Assembly (NCBI GenBank): GCA_052315415.1
Contig: JBLSDH010000012.1
Span: 1 to 51,140, forward strand
Direction of reading: 5' to 3'
Source: Cuniculiplasma sp052315415
GTDB taxonomy: Archaea; Thermoplasmatota; Thermoplasmata; Thermoplasmatales; Thermoplasmataceae
DNA: 51,140 bases
Shown: positions 26,401-32,342 of the stretch, one piece after another
Numbering within the stretch: the stretch's first letter is position 1
How the letters are laid out: every line of letters begins with the position of its first letter
Notes under the pieces: generated by a model
Seen by the model: only the letters and a program-made list of their open reading frames with translations
The model's database searches: none
What the model was told of the DNA's origin: nothing
Program-made: the position numbers and the translations under genes

Positions 26401-26720
26401 TAACAGAAATCAATCTTAATTTCCAGGAGTCCGTAACAATTAATCTTCTTCTTATACCAAATTCATCAGTATTCAGTTCTTCACTTGTTTTTACAATGGA
26501 GGGAACAGTTATACAGAACACATCTTACATGAAAACTTTAAACCTTACATTGGTGACTCCTGGTGCCCCTGGAGTAATAGCATATCCAAGAGGAAATAAC
26601 ATAATATCAAATTATACGGGAGCACCAATTGATACATTACTATACGGGGTAATCATAATTATGGTGGCCGTGATAGGAGGTCTTGCAGTGATCGCTATTA
26701 AGGGCAGGAGGAAGAAATAG
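20433..26720 (+). CDS. aglB: AglB/STT3 oligosaccharyltransferase with giant extracellular extension
   Basis: The 2095-residue protein is the N-glycan transferase. Residues 1-510 hold about 12-13 membrane helices with STT3 motifs: first-loop acidic Asp59 in GGSDPYFN, an external-loop TIAE (TIxE, 375-378), and RFNITAAPAYAILGG near the last helices. The sequon-binding WWDYG is at 586-590. A carboxypeptidase-regulatory-like beta domain starts at residue 918 (VEGQVTDKNGNPVPG). About 1,100 residues of beta-rich, N-x-S/T-dense sequence follow, and a C-terminal membrane helix (about 2066-2090) ends in GRRKK. Usual archaeal AglB has 600-1,000 residues, so this one carries a huge surface tail. The second acidic motif reads DGRMHTPE (172-179), unlike the common form. 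The next gene begins at the base after its stop. Confidence 0.95.
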   Translation: MQMESNFETTLRKARFWFVKNWELVGLFILISIYLFLSNFYIWGQAFIDGAPNFSGGSDPYFNYIFLQYIITHHSTLLYTTNINYPIGSHNPRNPFFHWMLAFVAEITAPLFGGALKAAYYAFNEFDAVFGALLIIPVYLLGKDIIGKKGGMIGAILYTLMPSNLTSGILTDGRMHTPELIFAFFAIYFFERAVRFAKKDRVIEGSIFNLRGYKSSLLKFYRRNKRTTYYALLAGASYGALMLSWQGHAYILAIITIYVVVQLVANLFLSKSNAHLLYISTIFVFLAFAMGGYYYYAADNAPSIWYIPPLIIGLGLIFVSALLSIIGRKPWIISVPVIAIVTIVSLSFLDVFAHHIFFEIISGEGYFIKTRVYSTIAEAQAPPLGEYIAGFGVAQFLLGVGGIVLVVYEFFRKKDDGLLFLLVFSLVSIYMSFAAARFNITAAPAYAILGGALIVYIARIVKMDDTAAASGVKKLYRRQAGLKGNIRWLQIVFVLLLVGALLIPSGLSDVSAAVPANSAAHYNRQVYNSLPSFAQNGSFNPNNDTYFGATGSLVVNSSSPIAMSFSWLSTQQSGIPINEKPAYVSWWDYGFEELCQGKHPTVADDFQQAYQVAGQVLLSTNESQIIALFSARLLQAEYEENNGLLPGSVASVMLQYMNSSELNLVNQIYSNPLSYRSWISDNSSVYGKFIPGISAQNAYFALLKGQFASKMSLNKLINFYQALQEVTGYSIQYIGVDHNLLPVSGLDTGIFYAPAYLTDQPSYTASDGAVVPYDYYNVFAVTANGTFPLNDTPADVVPISYEISYTPAFYNTTIYRAVVGLPPGAVGQTNGIPGYTYGTNQYPIVPAYNMSNFEVCYAAIPYNPYSNITNHENNFVLKPLNEAYKLQEEKNGTAVIFPTLADIYTVNDPILRYFPGAIVEGQVTDKNGNPVPGIRVTILDQYGVPHQTVLTNQNGYYNITGLPGNDTLVFSYGNLKQANLEGSIKLNSTNIYISRSQAERKDLSINVTTGLPQFYVVKNLVLKNYYSNGTVSMKIPTENGTITDNALNGTICVNTSTGEHYGIVRNGNFSISGIPLGSYNASFNLSGVKYSNVGNITVSSTLSTNNITIKIPKVEVSVSEFNNPVNNATIYINNSEYKTEKDGQYILGLRPGTYTVYSRYGSLVSNITTLTITSYGSNNSVNLNLTVGAKLTLNINGVNNGTVRLLEDGIINKNYNLTIKNGTGSSILPLGYYTVYYSNDGYGLSSSFVFNHSTVLNLSAEKMYSINIFSNNQKFMNFTGYTSIVSSSSNILIPFNGSKMYSVMETYGNSYEIYSSTSYLGNYSSSYTSILLDKNVTVNLGYVSSVSKVIGVFNNNFGSVETSKNEYHNGIVIVNSVEGINFAVPVVNGYANIITQTSVYSGYYVKSIAGGFESPNEQLSSTKYLNPNIPTGKVTLNFIPTMSVERLDGKIRLISKENVSFDIVNGSITFTAPEGAYYMKLFGGNQYVLSYNNLLYINTSSHVFINLSYVPKVSLSINGNVNYSIYNSTGVSVKNTTEISPGFYTVYAYNITGASITKLNVVANMSYVPVLEKSYYLNISVANNEFSHGDYEIISDSGVGFNTSSNSIVLPSGNYKVLYFENYVNATGEYKIRGEENYSLQSNINYYMSLRISQFRTTIEFKVNNFNETGISSLCIFKNGYPVMNGTTDSSGQFSTEINNGTYSIYAYSIDYQYAYTGTFTIGYFQNYSFENLTLVPSGLVQLTTSIGKNIVNNYVNVTSSNFFGRFRSGGNEIKLPHSNYTFVSSITGSFSVNNYNTTYGYVAGETTFVGSYVAVQLDLRKEVFGNVNVTQGQVFNIREYGGFKTYLTLINRLNENTSFNLSSENSTWKISFTPSSTAKIDINGSINLNVSVEDMSVVPAGLNLIPINVKYSGGNQTVYIKVNIIKQYGVSLSTSQSSIIYNGGNGLFYVKATNTGNTNETINISILNLSKISKDFGWKILTQLNGKNITEINLNFQESVTINLLLIPNSSVFSSSLVFTMEGTVIQNTSYMKTLNLTLVTPGAPGVIAYPRGNNIISNYTGAPIDTLLYGVIIIMVAVIGGLAVIAIKGRRKK

Positions 26721-27554
26721 ATGAAACACAATTCTAAAATTACAGTTCTTATTATAATAATCATTGCATCTGCAATATTTGTTTCAGGAATATCATATGG
26801 TCATGGCGTATCTAAAGTAAATTCCAGAAGTGATGAAATTGCATACTCATCAAACTCTCAATTTTCAGTTTCTGTTCTTCATCCATTCTCTGTTTATACG
26901 GGAGAAAAATTCCAAGTTCATGCAATAATGTCACCTGGTTATTCTAATTATACAGTTACAATGTTCCTATCAGCAGATAATGGAACAGGAATGAATTTCC
27001 AGCACCATTTAAACAGCCATTCTTCAAATGTCTCATTAAATGTTTCAGCCCCTATTATTGAGGGACAATACATTCAGGGCGGGATCATAGCTGTTGCCTT
27101 TAAAGGCTCTTCTCCATTTTATTCTACCGCATATTTTTCAATAGAAGTGTGCTATCCAGTAACTATTTATGCACTGTTGAAAAATGGTGGCGGAGATACA
27201 GACCATAATTTATCTGTAGAGTTTTACGTTAATGGAGCTCCACAGGGTGAAAAAACAATTTCCTCATTACCTCCTTACTCAACTCAGATTGTATCAATAA
27301 CATTGCCAGAAAGCATCTTTAATCCGGGAACAAATGAAATCTCTGTTAAGTTAATAAATGGCACAATATTTTCAAACACAGTCTCATTAAGTTATTCATC
27401 AACTCTATATGTGGGAAATCCTCCAAATTATACTTGGATATACTATGTTGCGGGTGTTGTTATTGTATTCATGGTATTACTAGCAGTTGGAGCTGGACGC
27501 AGAAGAACTGTTACTGGTGGAAGACCAAAATGGGCATCCAGAAAGAAAAATTAA
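26721..27554 (+). CDS. membrane-anchored surface protein encoded directly after AglB
   Basis: The 277-residue protein has a signal peptide or N-terminal anchor (residues 8-27) and two beta-rich domains (about 40-145 and 150-230). The second resembles a CARDB-like fold, with LLKNGGGDTDHNLSVEFYVNG and PPYSTQIVSITLP. A C-terminal membrane helix (about 242-262) is followed by a basic tail. Its ATG follows the AglB TAG with no gap, and GGAGG lies nine bases upstream, so the two are made together. Several sequons suggest that it is glycosylated. It could be an accessory subunit or a substrate of the oligosaccharyltransferase; the sequence does not decide. The last 4 bp overlap the convergent gene. 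Confidence 0.75.
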   Translation: MKHNSKITVLIIIIIASAIFVSGISYGHGVSKVNSRSDEIAYSSNSQFSVSVLHPFSVYTGEKFQVHAIMSPGYSNYTVTMFLSADNGTGMNFQHHLNSHSSNVSLNVSAPIIEGQYIQGGIIAVAFKGSSPFYSTAYFSIEVCYPVTIYALLKNGGGDTDHNLSVEFYVNGAPQGEKTISSLPPYSTQIVSITLPESIFNPGTNEISVKLINGTIFSNTVSLSYSSTLYVGNPPNYTWIYYVAGVVIVFMVLLAVGAGRRRTVTGGRPKWASRKKN

Positions 27555-28201
27555 TAAAAAGTTTTTTTAAAAAAATAATAAATCGTAGTGAATTCTTCTT
27601 CTATAAGAGTCCTTCTATTATTTCTTGCAGAGGGTCCTTGCATCTGAAATTTTTCAATCTGGGCAATCCTTGCAGCAGATAGGGCATTATCATGGGTTTT
27701 ATGTGGCTGGCTTGTTCCCCTCTCATTTATAATCTCCAATCTGTTTCCATCAAGAATTAAAAGTAGTTTTTCCAAATTGGGTTTATCTCCATTTCCAATC
27801 CTTACAATAGCATCTTTATATCTATAATCAGAAAGTATTTTTTTAACTGTTATACCTGTGTCCTCTACTGAATTACACTCTCTGGCTTCTGTAACAATTC
27901 CATCGGCAACAACTGCTACACCTGGTTTTGGGCCAGGATCTATTCCAACTACTAAATGTTCAAAATATGTTTTTTTAAAAAAATATGGAAACGACAATCT
28001 AAGACATTTCTCAGGGTCCTTTTCCCTTATCTGAAATGAAAACTCAATTCCATCATCCTCACTACTCAAAATTACAGGCACATCTTCTGGGACCTTATCA
28101 TTTGGATCTATAGAAACGAATGGTATATTCCATTTTTTAAGGGCTATTATTATCTCATAATAGAACTTAAAGTCCCTTGAATATACACCTAACCTGGGCA
28201 T
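27551..28201 (-). CDS. archaeal RNase H/RuvC-fold protein, uncharacterised
   Basis: The 216-residue product has an N-terminal Rossmann-like region (about 1-75, with VILSS and a charged stretch) and a central RNase H-fold start LVVGIDPGPKPGVAVVADG (about 83-101) whose Asp would be the first metal ligand. Later come RIGNGDKPNLEKLL, INERGTSQPHKTHDNALSAARIA, which could supply further acidic or histidine ligands, and a basic tail. This matches predicted RuvC/YqgF-like nucleases of archaea, but the family has no settled function. It is 24 bp downstream of the recJ-like gene on the same strand, consistent with a role in nucleic acid metabolism. Confidence 0.65.
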   Translation of the reverse strand: MPRLGVYSRDFKFYYEIIIALKKWNIPFVSIDPNDKVPEDVPVILSSEDDGIEFSFQIREKDPEKCLRLSFPYFFKKTYFEHLVVGIDPGPKPGVAVVADGIVTEARECNSVEDTGITVKKILSDYRYKDAIVRIGNGDKPNLEKLLLILDGNRLEIINERGTSQPHKTHDNALSAARIAQIEKFQMQGPSARNNRRTLIEEEFTTIYYFFKKTFY

Positions 28202-28225
28202 TCAATTAATTATGTTTTCATATTT

Positions 28226-29587
28226 TTAAAACTTTTCTCTAATTAAAATTTGTTTACCCACGAGCTCATCCACATATTCTATGAATTGTCTCTCCATACC
28301 TCTCTTAATGGACCCTCCTGCAGCTATGTCATGGCCACCTCCTGTTCCATTAAATTTTTGAGTTGCCTCTCTCATCACAGCCGAAAGATTAAGTCCTTTT
28401 TCCACAAGTCTCCTGTTTCCCCGAGAGGATATAAGTGTTGTTTCATCCCCAACATTAAATCCAAAAATTGGCCTTTTTTGGTCTGCAAGATAAAGCGCAA
28501 GAATTCCTGAAATTGATCCCGCCATTTCATTCTCAGGAGTATAAAAAAATTGTACGTTTTTCAATTTATCTATCATTTTGTACGATCTATTTATATAATC
28601 TATTATTTTTGTTTCATACCTTTTTTTAATCTGTATCATTTCATCATCCAATTTTATGTTTTCGTACTTTCCTAAATATTTTTCAACTGGCAGACCGTTT
28701 TCCCCAAGTTTAGCACAAGAATCAATTATTCTTGAAAGCTGATATACATATACTCCAGTATCAGTAACATAATCATCAATTTCGATTGTAGAAATTGCCT
28801 CTGATTGACATTTTTGTTCTATAAGTTTTACATAAAGTGACTTTGCAAGAGTGGATAATTCATCTTCACTTAATTCTGAAATCTTTTTTTCTGGATCAAG
28901 ATTTAATTTTTTAATAAATTCCATGGTTCCTTTATTCTCGCCGGTAAGCCCTAAAAAGAAAGGTTCGGAAGAATATAAAATTGAATCTTTTAGAGGGATA
29001 TCATCAAGATTTAACCTATGCTTCCTATTTATATAAATTCCATAGTTATCAATTAACGATTTGTTTAATCCCTTAAAACCTCCAAGATCTTGTTTATCTG
29101 CTATGGCTCCTGACATCATAAATGGTAACATTTTGCTATTTTTTTTCTCATCTACAAACAGAGAAAAAATATACGCCATTGTCGCTCCACATGCTTCCGT
29201 TGTTCCATTTATGCTATAATTTCTTGCATTTATATTTATAATATTCTCCTTTTCATTTCCCTTTTCAAAAAAATGATGGTCTAACACCAATATGTCATTA
29301 TTTTCTTCCAGAAATTTTACCTGATCTGAACCCGCATCACATAATATCAGTGGTAGATCCCATTCCTCCTTATATCTTTCAATAAAAGGTTCCTTTGATA
29401 ATTCTTTGATAAAACCAAGATGAAACTTCTTTTTTTTATTTAAAAGTAAATTTGAAAGTATTACCGCAGCACTTGTTCCATCTCCATCATAATGGGTGAG
29501 AACTCTAAAATAGTCATATCTGTCCAAAAATTCAAGGGCCTTAGTAAGATCCTGTTTAAATTCATCATTAATTAAATTTTCAATCAT
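28226..29587 (-). CDS. DHH-family phosphoesterase, archaeal RecJ-like nuclease
   Basis: The 453-residue protein has the DHH domain motifs THYDGDGTSAA (about residues 31-41), LILCDAGSD, VLDHHFF (DHH at about 102-104) and GAIADKQDLGG, then a long linker and a DHHA1 domain ending in GTGGGHDIAAGGSI. This is the layout of archaeal RecJ homologues such as GAN, which associate with GINS in the replisome. The ATG at 29587 overlaps the rps15 stop as ATGA; an ATG at 29608 adds seven residues. The rps15-recJ-like pairing is widely conserved in euryarchaea. Whether this protein acts on DNA or RNA ends cannot be decided here. Confidence 0.88.
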   Translation of the reverse strand: MIENLINDEFKQDLTKALEFLDRYDYFRVLTHYDGDGTSAAVILSNLLLNKKKKFHLGFIKELSKEPFIERYKEEWDLPLILCDAGSDQVKFLEENNDILVLDHHFFEKGNEKENIININARNYSINGTTEACGATMAYIFSLFVDEKKNSKMLPFMMSGAIADKQDLGGFKGLNKSLIDNYGIYINRKHRLNLDDIPLKDSILYSSEPFFLGLTGENKGTMEFIKKLNLDPEKKISELSEDELSTLAKSLYVKLIEQKCQSEAISTIEIDDYVTDTGVYVYQLSRIIDSCAKLGENGLPVEKYLGKYENIKLDDEMIQIKKRYETKIIDYINRSYKMIDKLKNVQFFYTPENEMAGSISGILALYLADQKRPIFGFNVGDETTLISSRGNRRLVEKGLNLSAVMREATQKFNGTGGGHDIAAGGSIKRGMERQFIEYVDELVGKQILIREKF

Positions 29588-30021
29588 AGGACTTTGCTGA
29601 GTTCCCATCCTTCTGGCAAATAACCTCTCTCCCTATAATATCGGGATAATCTTAAGATTCTTGACATTATAAGTTTTACCTTTCTTTCATTATGGAGATC
29701 GTTTTTATTCTTTTCAAGGTGAATCTGTGCCCTTTTATACTTGTTTATAAGGTTCATTAAGTCTTCAGGTATGCTCTCCTGAAGTCCATTTTCCTCTATG
29801 ATTGTACCTATTTTTTTATGAATTACAACTTTGGTTTTAGGAATTCCATAAAGATCCCTGAGTTTTATACCTATCAGGGATTTTGACATTCCATTTCTCC
29901 TCATTTGTACTACTATCTCTTCAATCTCTTTTGGACTCTGCTGCACCCAGTTATGGGGCTTATCATAAAAAGACTTTCTTGATCCAGATTTCCCTCTCTT
30001 TCTAGTATGCATTCGTGCCAT
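29584..30021 (-). CDS. rps15: ribosomal protein S15 (uS15)
   Basis: The 145-residue protein matches archaeal/eukaryal uS15. It has N-terminal MARMHTRKRGKSGS, then PHNWVQQSPKEIEEIVV, GMSKSLIGIKLRDLYGIP, and the core LHNERKVKLIMSRILRLSRYYRERGYLP that binds 16S rRNA helices. The length is typical of the archaeal form, which carries an N-terminal extension compared with bacteria. A TATA-like box (minus strand, about 30053-30063) lies 30-40 bp upstream. It is first gene of an operon with the recJ-like nuclease and probably the RNase H-fold protein. Confidence 0.96.
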   Translation of the reverse strand: MARMHTRKRGKSGSRKSFYDKPHNWVQQSPKEIEEIVVQMRRNGMSKSLIGIKLRDLYGIPKTKVVIHKKIGTIIEENGLQESIPEDLMNLINKYKRAQIHLEKNKNDLHNERKVKLIMSRILRLSRYYRERGYLPEGWELSKVL

Positions 30022-30266
30022 ATGAATTCACAGTCTTAAGTGAATTAAATTCCTATTTATAATTCTTTTTAGAACTTTCATTTTTTCTGGTATATTTTCT
30101 GATATCTTAATTAAATACAATGTAAATTTTTCAGTGTGTATGGTTTATCACGTGTTTTGGTTGATATATTTTTAATGTTTAATAAAAATCATCAGACAGA
30201 ATTGCATCATTAGGTTTAAATAAAAAACACTCTATTAAAATTTAAACTTTTGATTAAGAAGGCCAT

Positions 30267-30650
30267 GTGTGGTGGTATGATTTTGTGACAATTTGTGGTG
30301 AGTTTTCCCTATTTCCGGATATTTGTGGCTACATCTACAGGCTCTATGCAATATATGATAATTTTTGTAATTTCATAACAGTGGAGAAACATACCCAGGA
30401 GGATAATAAACATAATGAGTCCTTCCATAACTCAATCAGGAAATACTGTATCTGACAAAATTTGTCCATGGACTTCCATGATGTTTCCATTGCCATTGTA
30501 AAGGCATTCACTGATCACAATGAATGCAAAAAGCATTCATCCATTGATTACATTTCTTCAGGTGAATTCATTGGGAAATTCATGAATGATCTATCATTCA
30601 GGGAAAAATTTGAGAAGAAAGAAGCTGAGATTACATTAGATGACAATTGA
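30267..30650 (+). pseudogene. decayed IS3/IS481-like (rve) transposase C-terminal fragment
   Basis: One frame, broken by an in-frame TGA at 30453-30455, carries two hallmarks of the rve/DDE integrase core of IS3- or IS481-type transposases. HTQEDNKHNESFHNSIRKY (with the last catalytic Glu) corresponds to the family pattern P-x-DNxxxESFxxxLK. HNECKKHSSIDYISSGEFI matches the closing N-x2-RPHSxLxYxxPxEF motif. The catalytic domain before these motifs is missing or scrambled, so the element is dead. Only about the last 125 residues are recognisable. No terminal repeats were identified. Confidence 0.7.
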
Positions 30651-30693
30651 GGAAAAGTTTCCAAAATTCTACATGAGAAGATCAATGGGAAAA

Positions 30694-30723
30694 AGATCCC
30701 ATACATTTAGATCCCATACATTT
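30694..30723. repeat. 15-bp perfect tandem duplication
   Basis: AGATCCCATACATTT occurs twice head to tail (30694-30708 and 30709-30723) within the transposase-debris region. It could be slippage or a duplicated insertion target. Confidence 0.6.
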
Positions 30724-31046
30724 TCATGAGATTCACATTAAAATATTGATCTGCTACAGAGATAAATAGAATTGAGGAGAACAAATGGAAGCACATACAT
30801 TCCATTGAGGGAAAATGGATCATGTGGATATATTTCTCAAGCCTAAAAAGACTCATGTGTTGGATAATAAAAAAATAAATTACATGATTCAGGAAACAGG
30901 TCTTGTATATCATCATTAAATCATGCTAAAAAACACAATGACAAATAATTAGTTATGTGATACAATTAACCCACCTTAAAGTTTAAAATAAAACAGCATG
31001 AGAGGAAAAATAATGTTGAATTTATTTTACAGAAGAGTTAGAAATC

Positions 31047-31055
31047 TTTATAAAA
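31047..31055 (+). promoter_or_regulatory. TATA-like box for the TPR gene
   Basis: TTTATAAAA is centred 23 bp before the TTG at 31074. A later TTG at 31086 has GGGGA just upstream and is the alternative start. Confidence 0.45.
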
Positions 31056-31073
31056 TAAATTAAAATAAAATGT

Positions 31074-31715
31074 TTGGGGATAATATTGAGTGAAAATGAG
31101 ATAGAAAATATGAAGGTTAGCAAGGGATTGGATTTACTTGAATCAGGAAGGTATGAGGAAGCAATAAAGGAATTTAATGCCGCAATTGAACTGAATCCAA
31201 AAGATCCTGATTATCATAATAATAAAGGAATTGCATTAGAAAGCTTAGGAAGGTATGAGGAAGCCATAAAGGAATACAATGCCGCAATTGAACTGAATCC
31301 AAAATATCCTGATTATCATAATAATAAAGGAATTGCATTATTTAAATCAGGAAGGTATGAGGAAGCAATAAAGGAATTTGATGCCGCAATTGAACTGGAT
31401 CCAAAAGATCCTGATTATCATAATGTTAAAGGATTTGCATTAAAAAAATTAGGCGAGTATGAGGAAGCCATAAAGCAAGCGAATATGGCAATAAAACTGA
31501 ATCCTAAAGATCCTATCAATTATTTGAATTATGCAGAGATAATGGCAGTCATAGACAATGAATATGAAGGAATGAAAAGAATCTCCGATGCAATGGATAA
31601 AGGCCTCATAGTCAAAGAAGATCTTTTAGAGTGGTTAAATTATGAGCTTTCTGGGGAGTATATTTCAGAAAAGGAAAGGAAATTGCTAAGAAAAATAATT
31701 GAAATACTTTCATGA
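31074..31715 (+). CDS. tetratricopeptide repeat (TPR) protein
   Basis: The 213-residue protein starts at TTG and has four 34-residue TPR units (from about residue 14), each reading G-x-Y-E-E-A-I-K with closing L-x-P-K-x-P-x-Y. A helical C-terminal segment (about 150-213) follows. No signal peptide or membrane helix is present, so it should be a cytoplasmic scaffold for protein-protein contacts; partners are unknown. The DNA of the repeats is almost identical (see the repeat entry), a sign of recent duplication or gene conversion. It sits beside transposase debris, which may reflect a variable locus. Confidence 0.85.
   Translation: MGIILSENEIENMKVSKGLDLLESGRYEEAIKEFNAAIELNPKDPDYHNNKGIALESLGRYEEAIKEYNAAIELNPKYPDYHNNKGIALFKSGRYEEAIKEFDAAIELDPKDPDYHNVKGFALKKLGEYEEAIKQANMAIKLNPKDPINYLNYAEIMAVIDNEYEGMKRISDAMDKGLIVKEDLLEWLNYELSGEYISEKERKLLRKIIEILS
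31152..31541 (+). repeat. 102-bp tandem DNA repeats encoding the TPR units
   Basis: TATGAGGAAG recurs at 31152, 31254, 31356 and 31458, exactly 102 bp apart. The first 88 or so bases of units 1 and 3 differ at about five positions, and units 1 and 2 at four. The fourth unit is diverged. Confidence 0.85.
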
Positions 31716-31820
31716 TAAAATTGAACTTCAATATTTTGTCAATGTAAATTGTTCAAATTTAGAAGAGTCAATTCATTTATTATGTAAAAAAATATTATGG
31801 CATTCAACATATGATTTGTT

Positions 31821-32306
31821 ATGGATATTTCAGTAGGCAAAAACAGTTATATATCTGAAAAGGCAAGTCTTATTGGAAAAATAAAAATTGGAAATAATAG
31901 CTCAGTTTTTCCATTCGCATCAATAAGAGCAGAAACTGAACCAGTAACAATAGGTGATGGAACTAACATTCAAGATAACGTTACCATTCATACGGACCCT
32001 TCATATCCTGTCATCATAGGGAACCACGTTTCCATTGGCCACAACGCTATAATTCACGGCTCAAAAATAGGAAATAATTGCTTAATAGGAATGGGTGCAA
32101 TTATAATGAATGGTTGTGAAATTGGTAACGGCTCAATAATTGGTGCAGGAACTTTATTACTGGAAAATACCAAGGTTGAAAGCAATTCCATGTTTGCAGG
32201 AGTGCCCGGGAAATTAAGGAAAAGAGATCCTTCATATGAAAAAATGGCCATTGAAAATGCTAGGGCATATGAAAATCTGATCTCTACATATTATCATAAA
32301 GATTGA
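31821..32306 (+). CDS. gamma-carbonic anhydrase-like hexapeptide-repeat protein
   Basis: The 161-residue protein is a left-handed beta-helix of hexapeptide repeats (IGxxxx pattern, residues 14-125) with a C-terminal helix. Residues equivalent to the Cam active site are present: Arg36 and an acidic Glu38 in SIRAE, Asn49 and Gln51 in TNIQD, and zinc-ligand histidines His57, His74 and His79 (SIGHNAIIHG). This fits the gamma-carbonic anhydrase/CamH group, which also includes PaaY-like thioesterase-type and acyltransferase-like members. Carbonic anhydrase activity is plausible but not certain. A TATA-like box (about 31789-31796) is centred 28 bp before the ATG. Confidence 0.85.
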   Translation: MDISVGKNSYISEKASLIGKIKIGNNSSVFPFASIRAETEPVTIGDGTNIQDNVTIHTDPSYPVIIGNHVSIGHNAIIHGSKIGNNCLIGMGAIIMNGCEIGNGSIIGAGTLLLENTKVESNSMFAGVPGKLRKRDPSYEKMAIENARAYENLISTYYHKD

Positions 32307-32342
32307 TATATTAATCTTGATTGTGTTAATGGAAGATGAAAA

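Larger units (their letters stand above)
30022..31073. other. gene-poor interval with transposase debris
   Basis: Between rps15 and the TPR gene I find no intact gene. It contains the rve-type transposase remnant described separately, a second broken frame at 30785-30919 (interrupted by TGA; reading MDHVDIFLKPKKTHVL after the stop) that could be more transposase debris, and a 15-bp tandem duplication at 30694-30723. Terminal inverted repeats and target duplications could not be found by eye. Confidence 0.5.
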
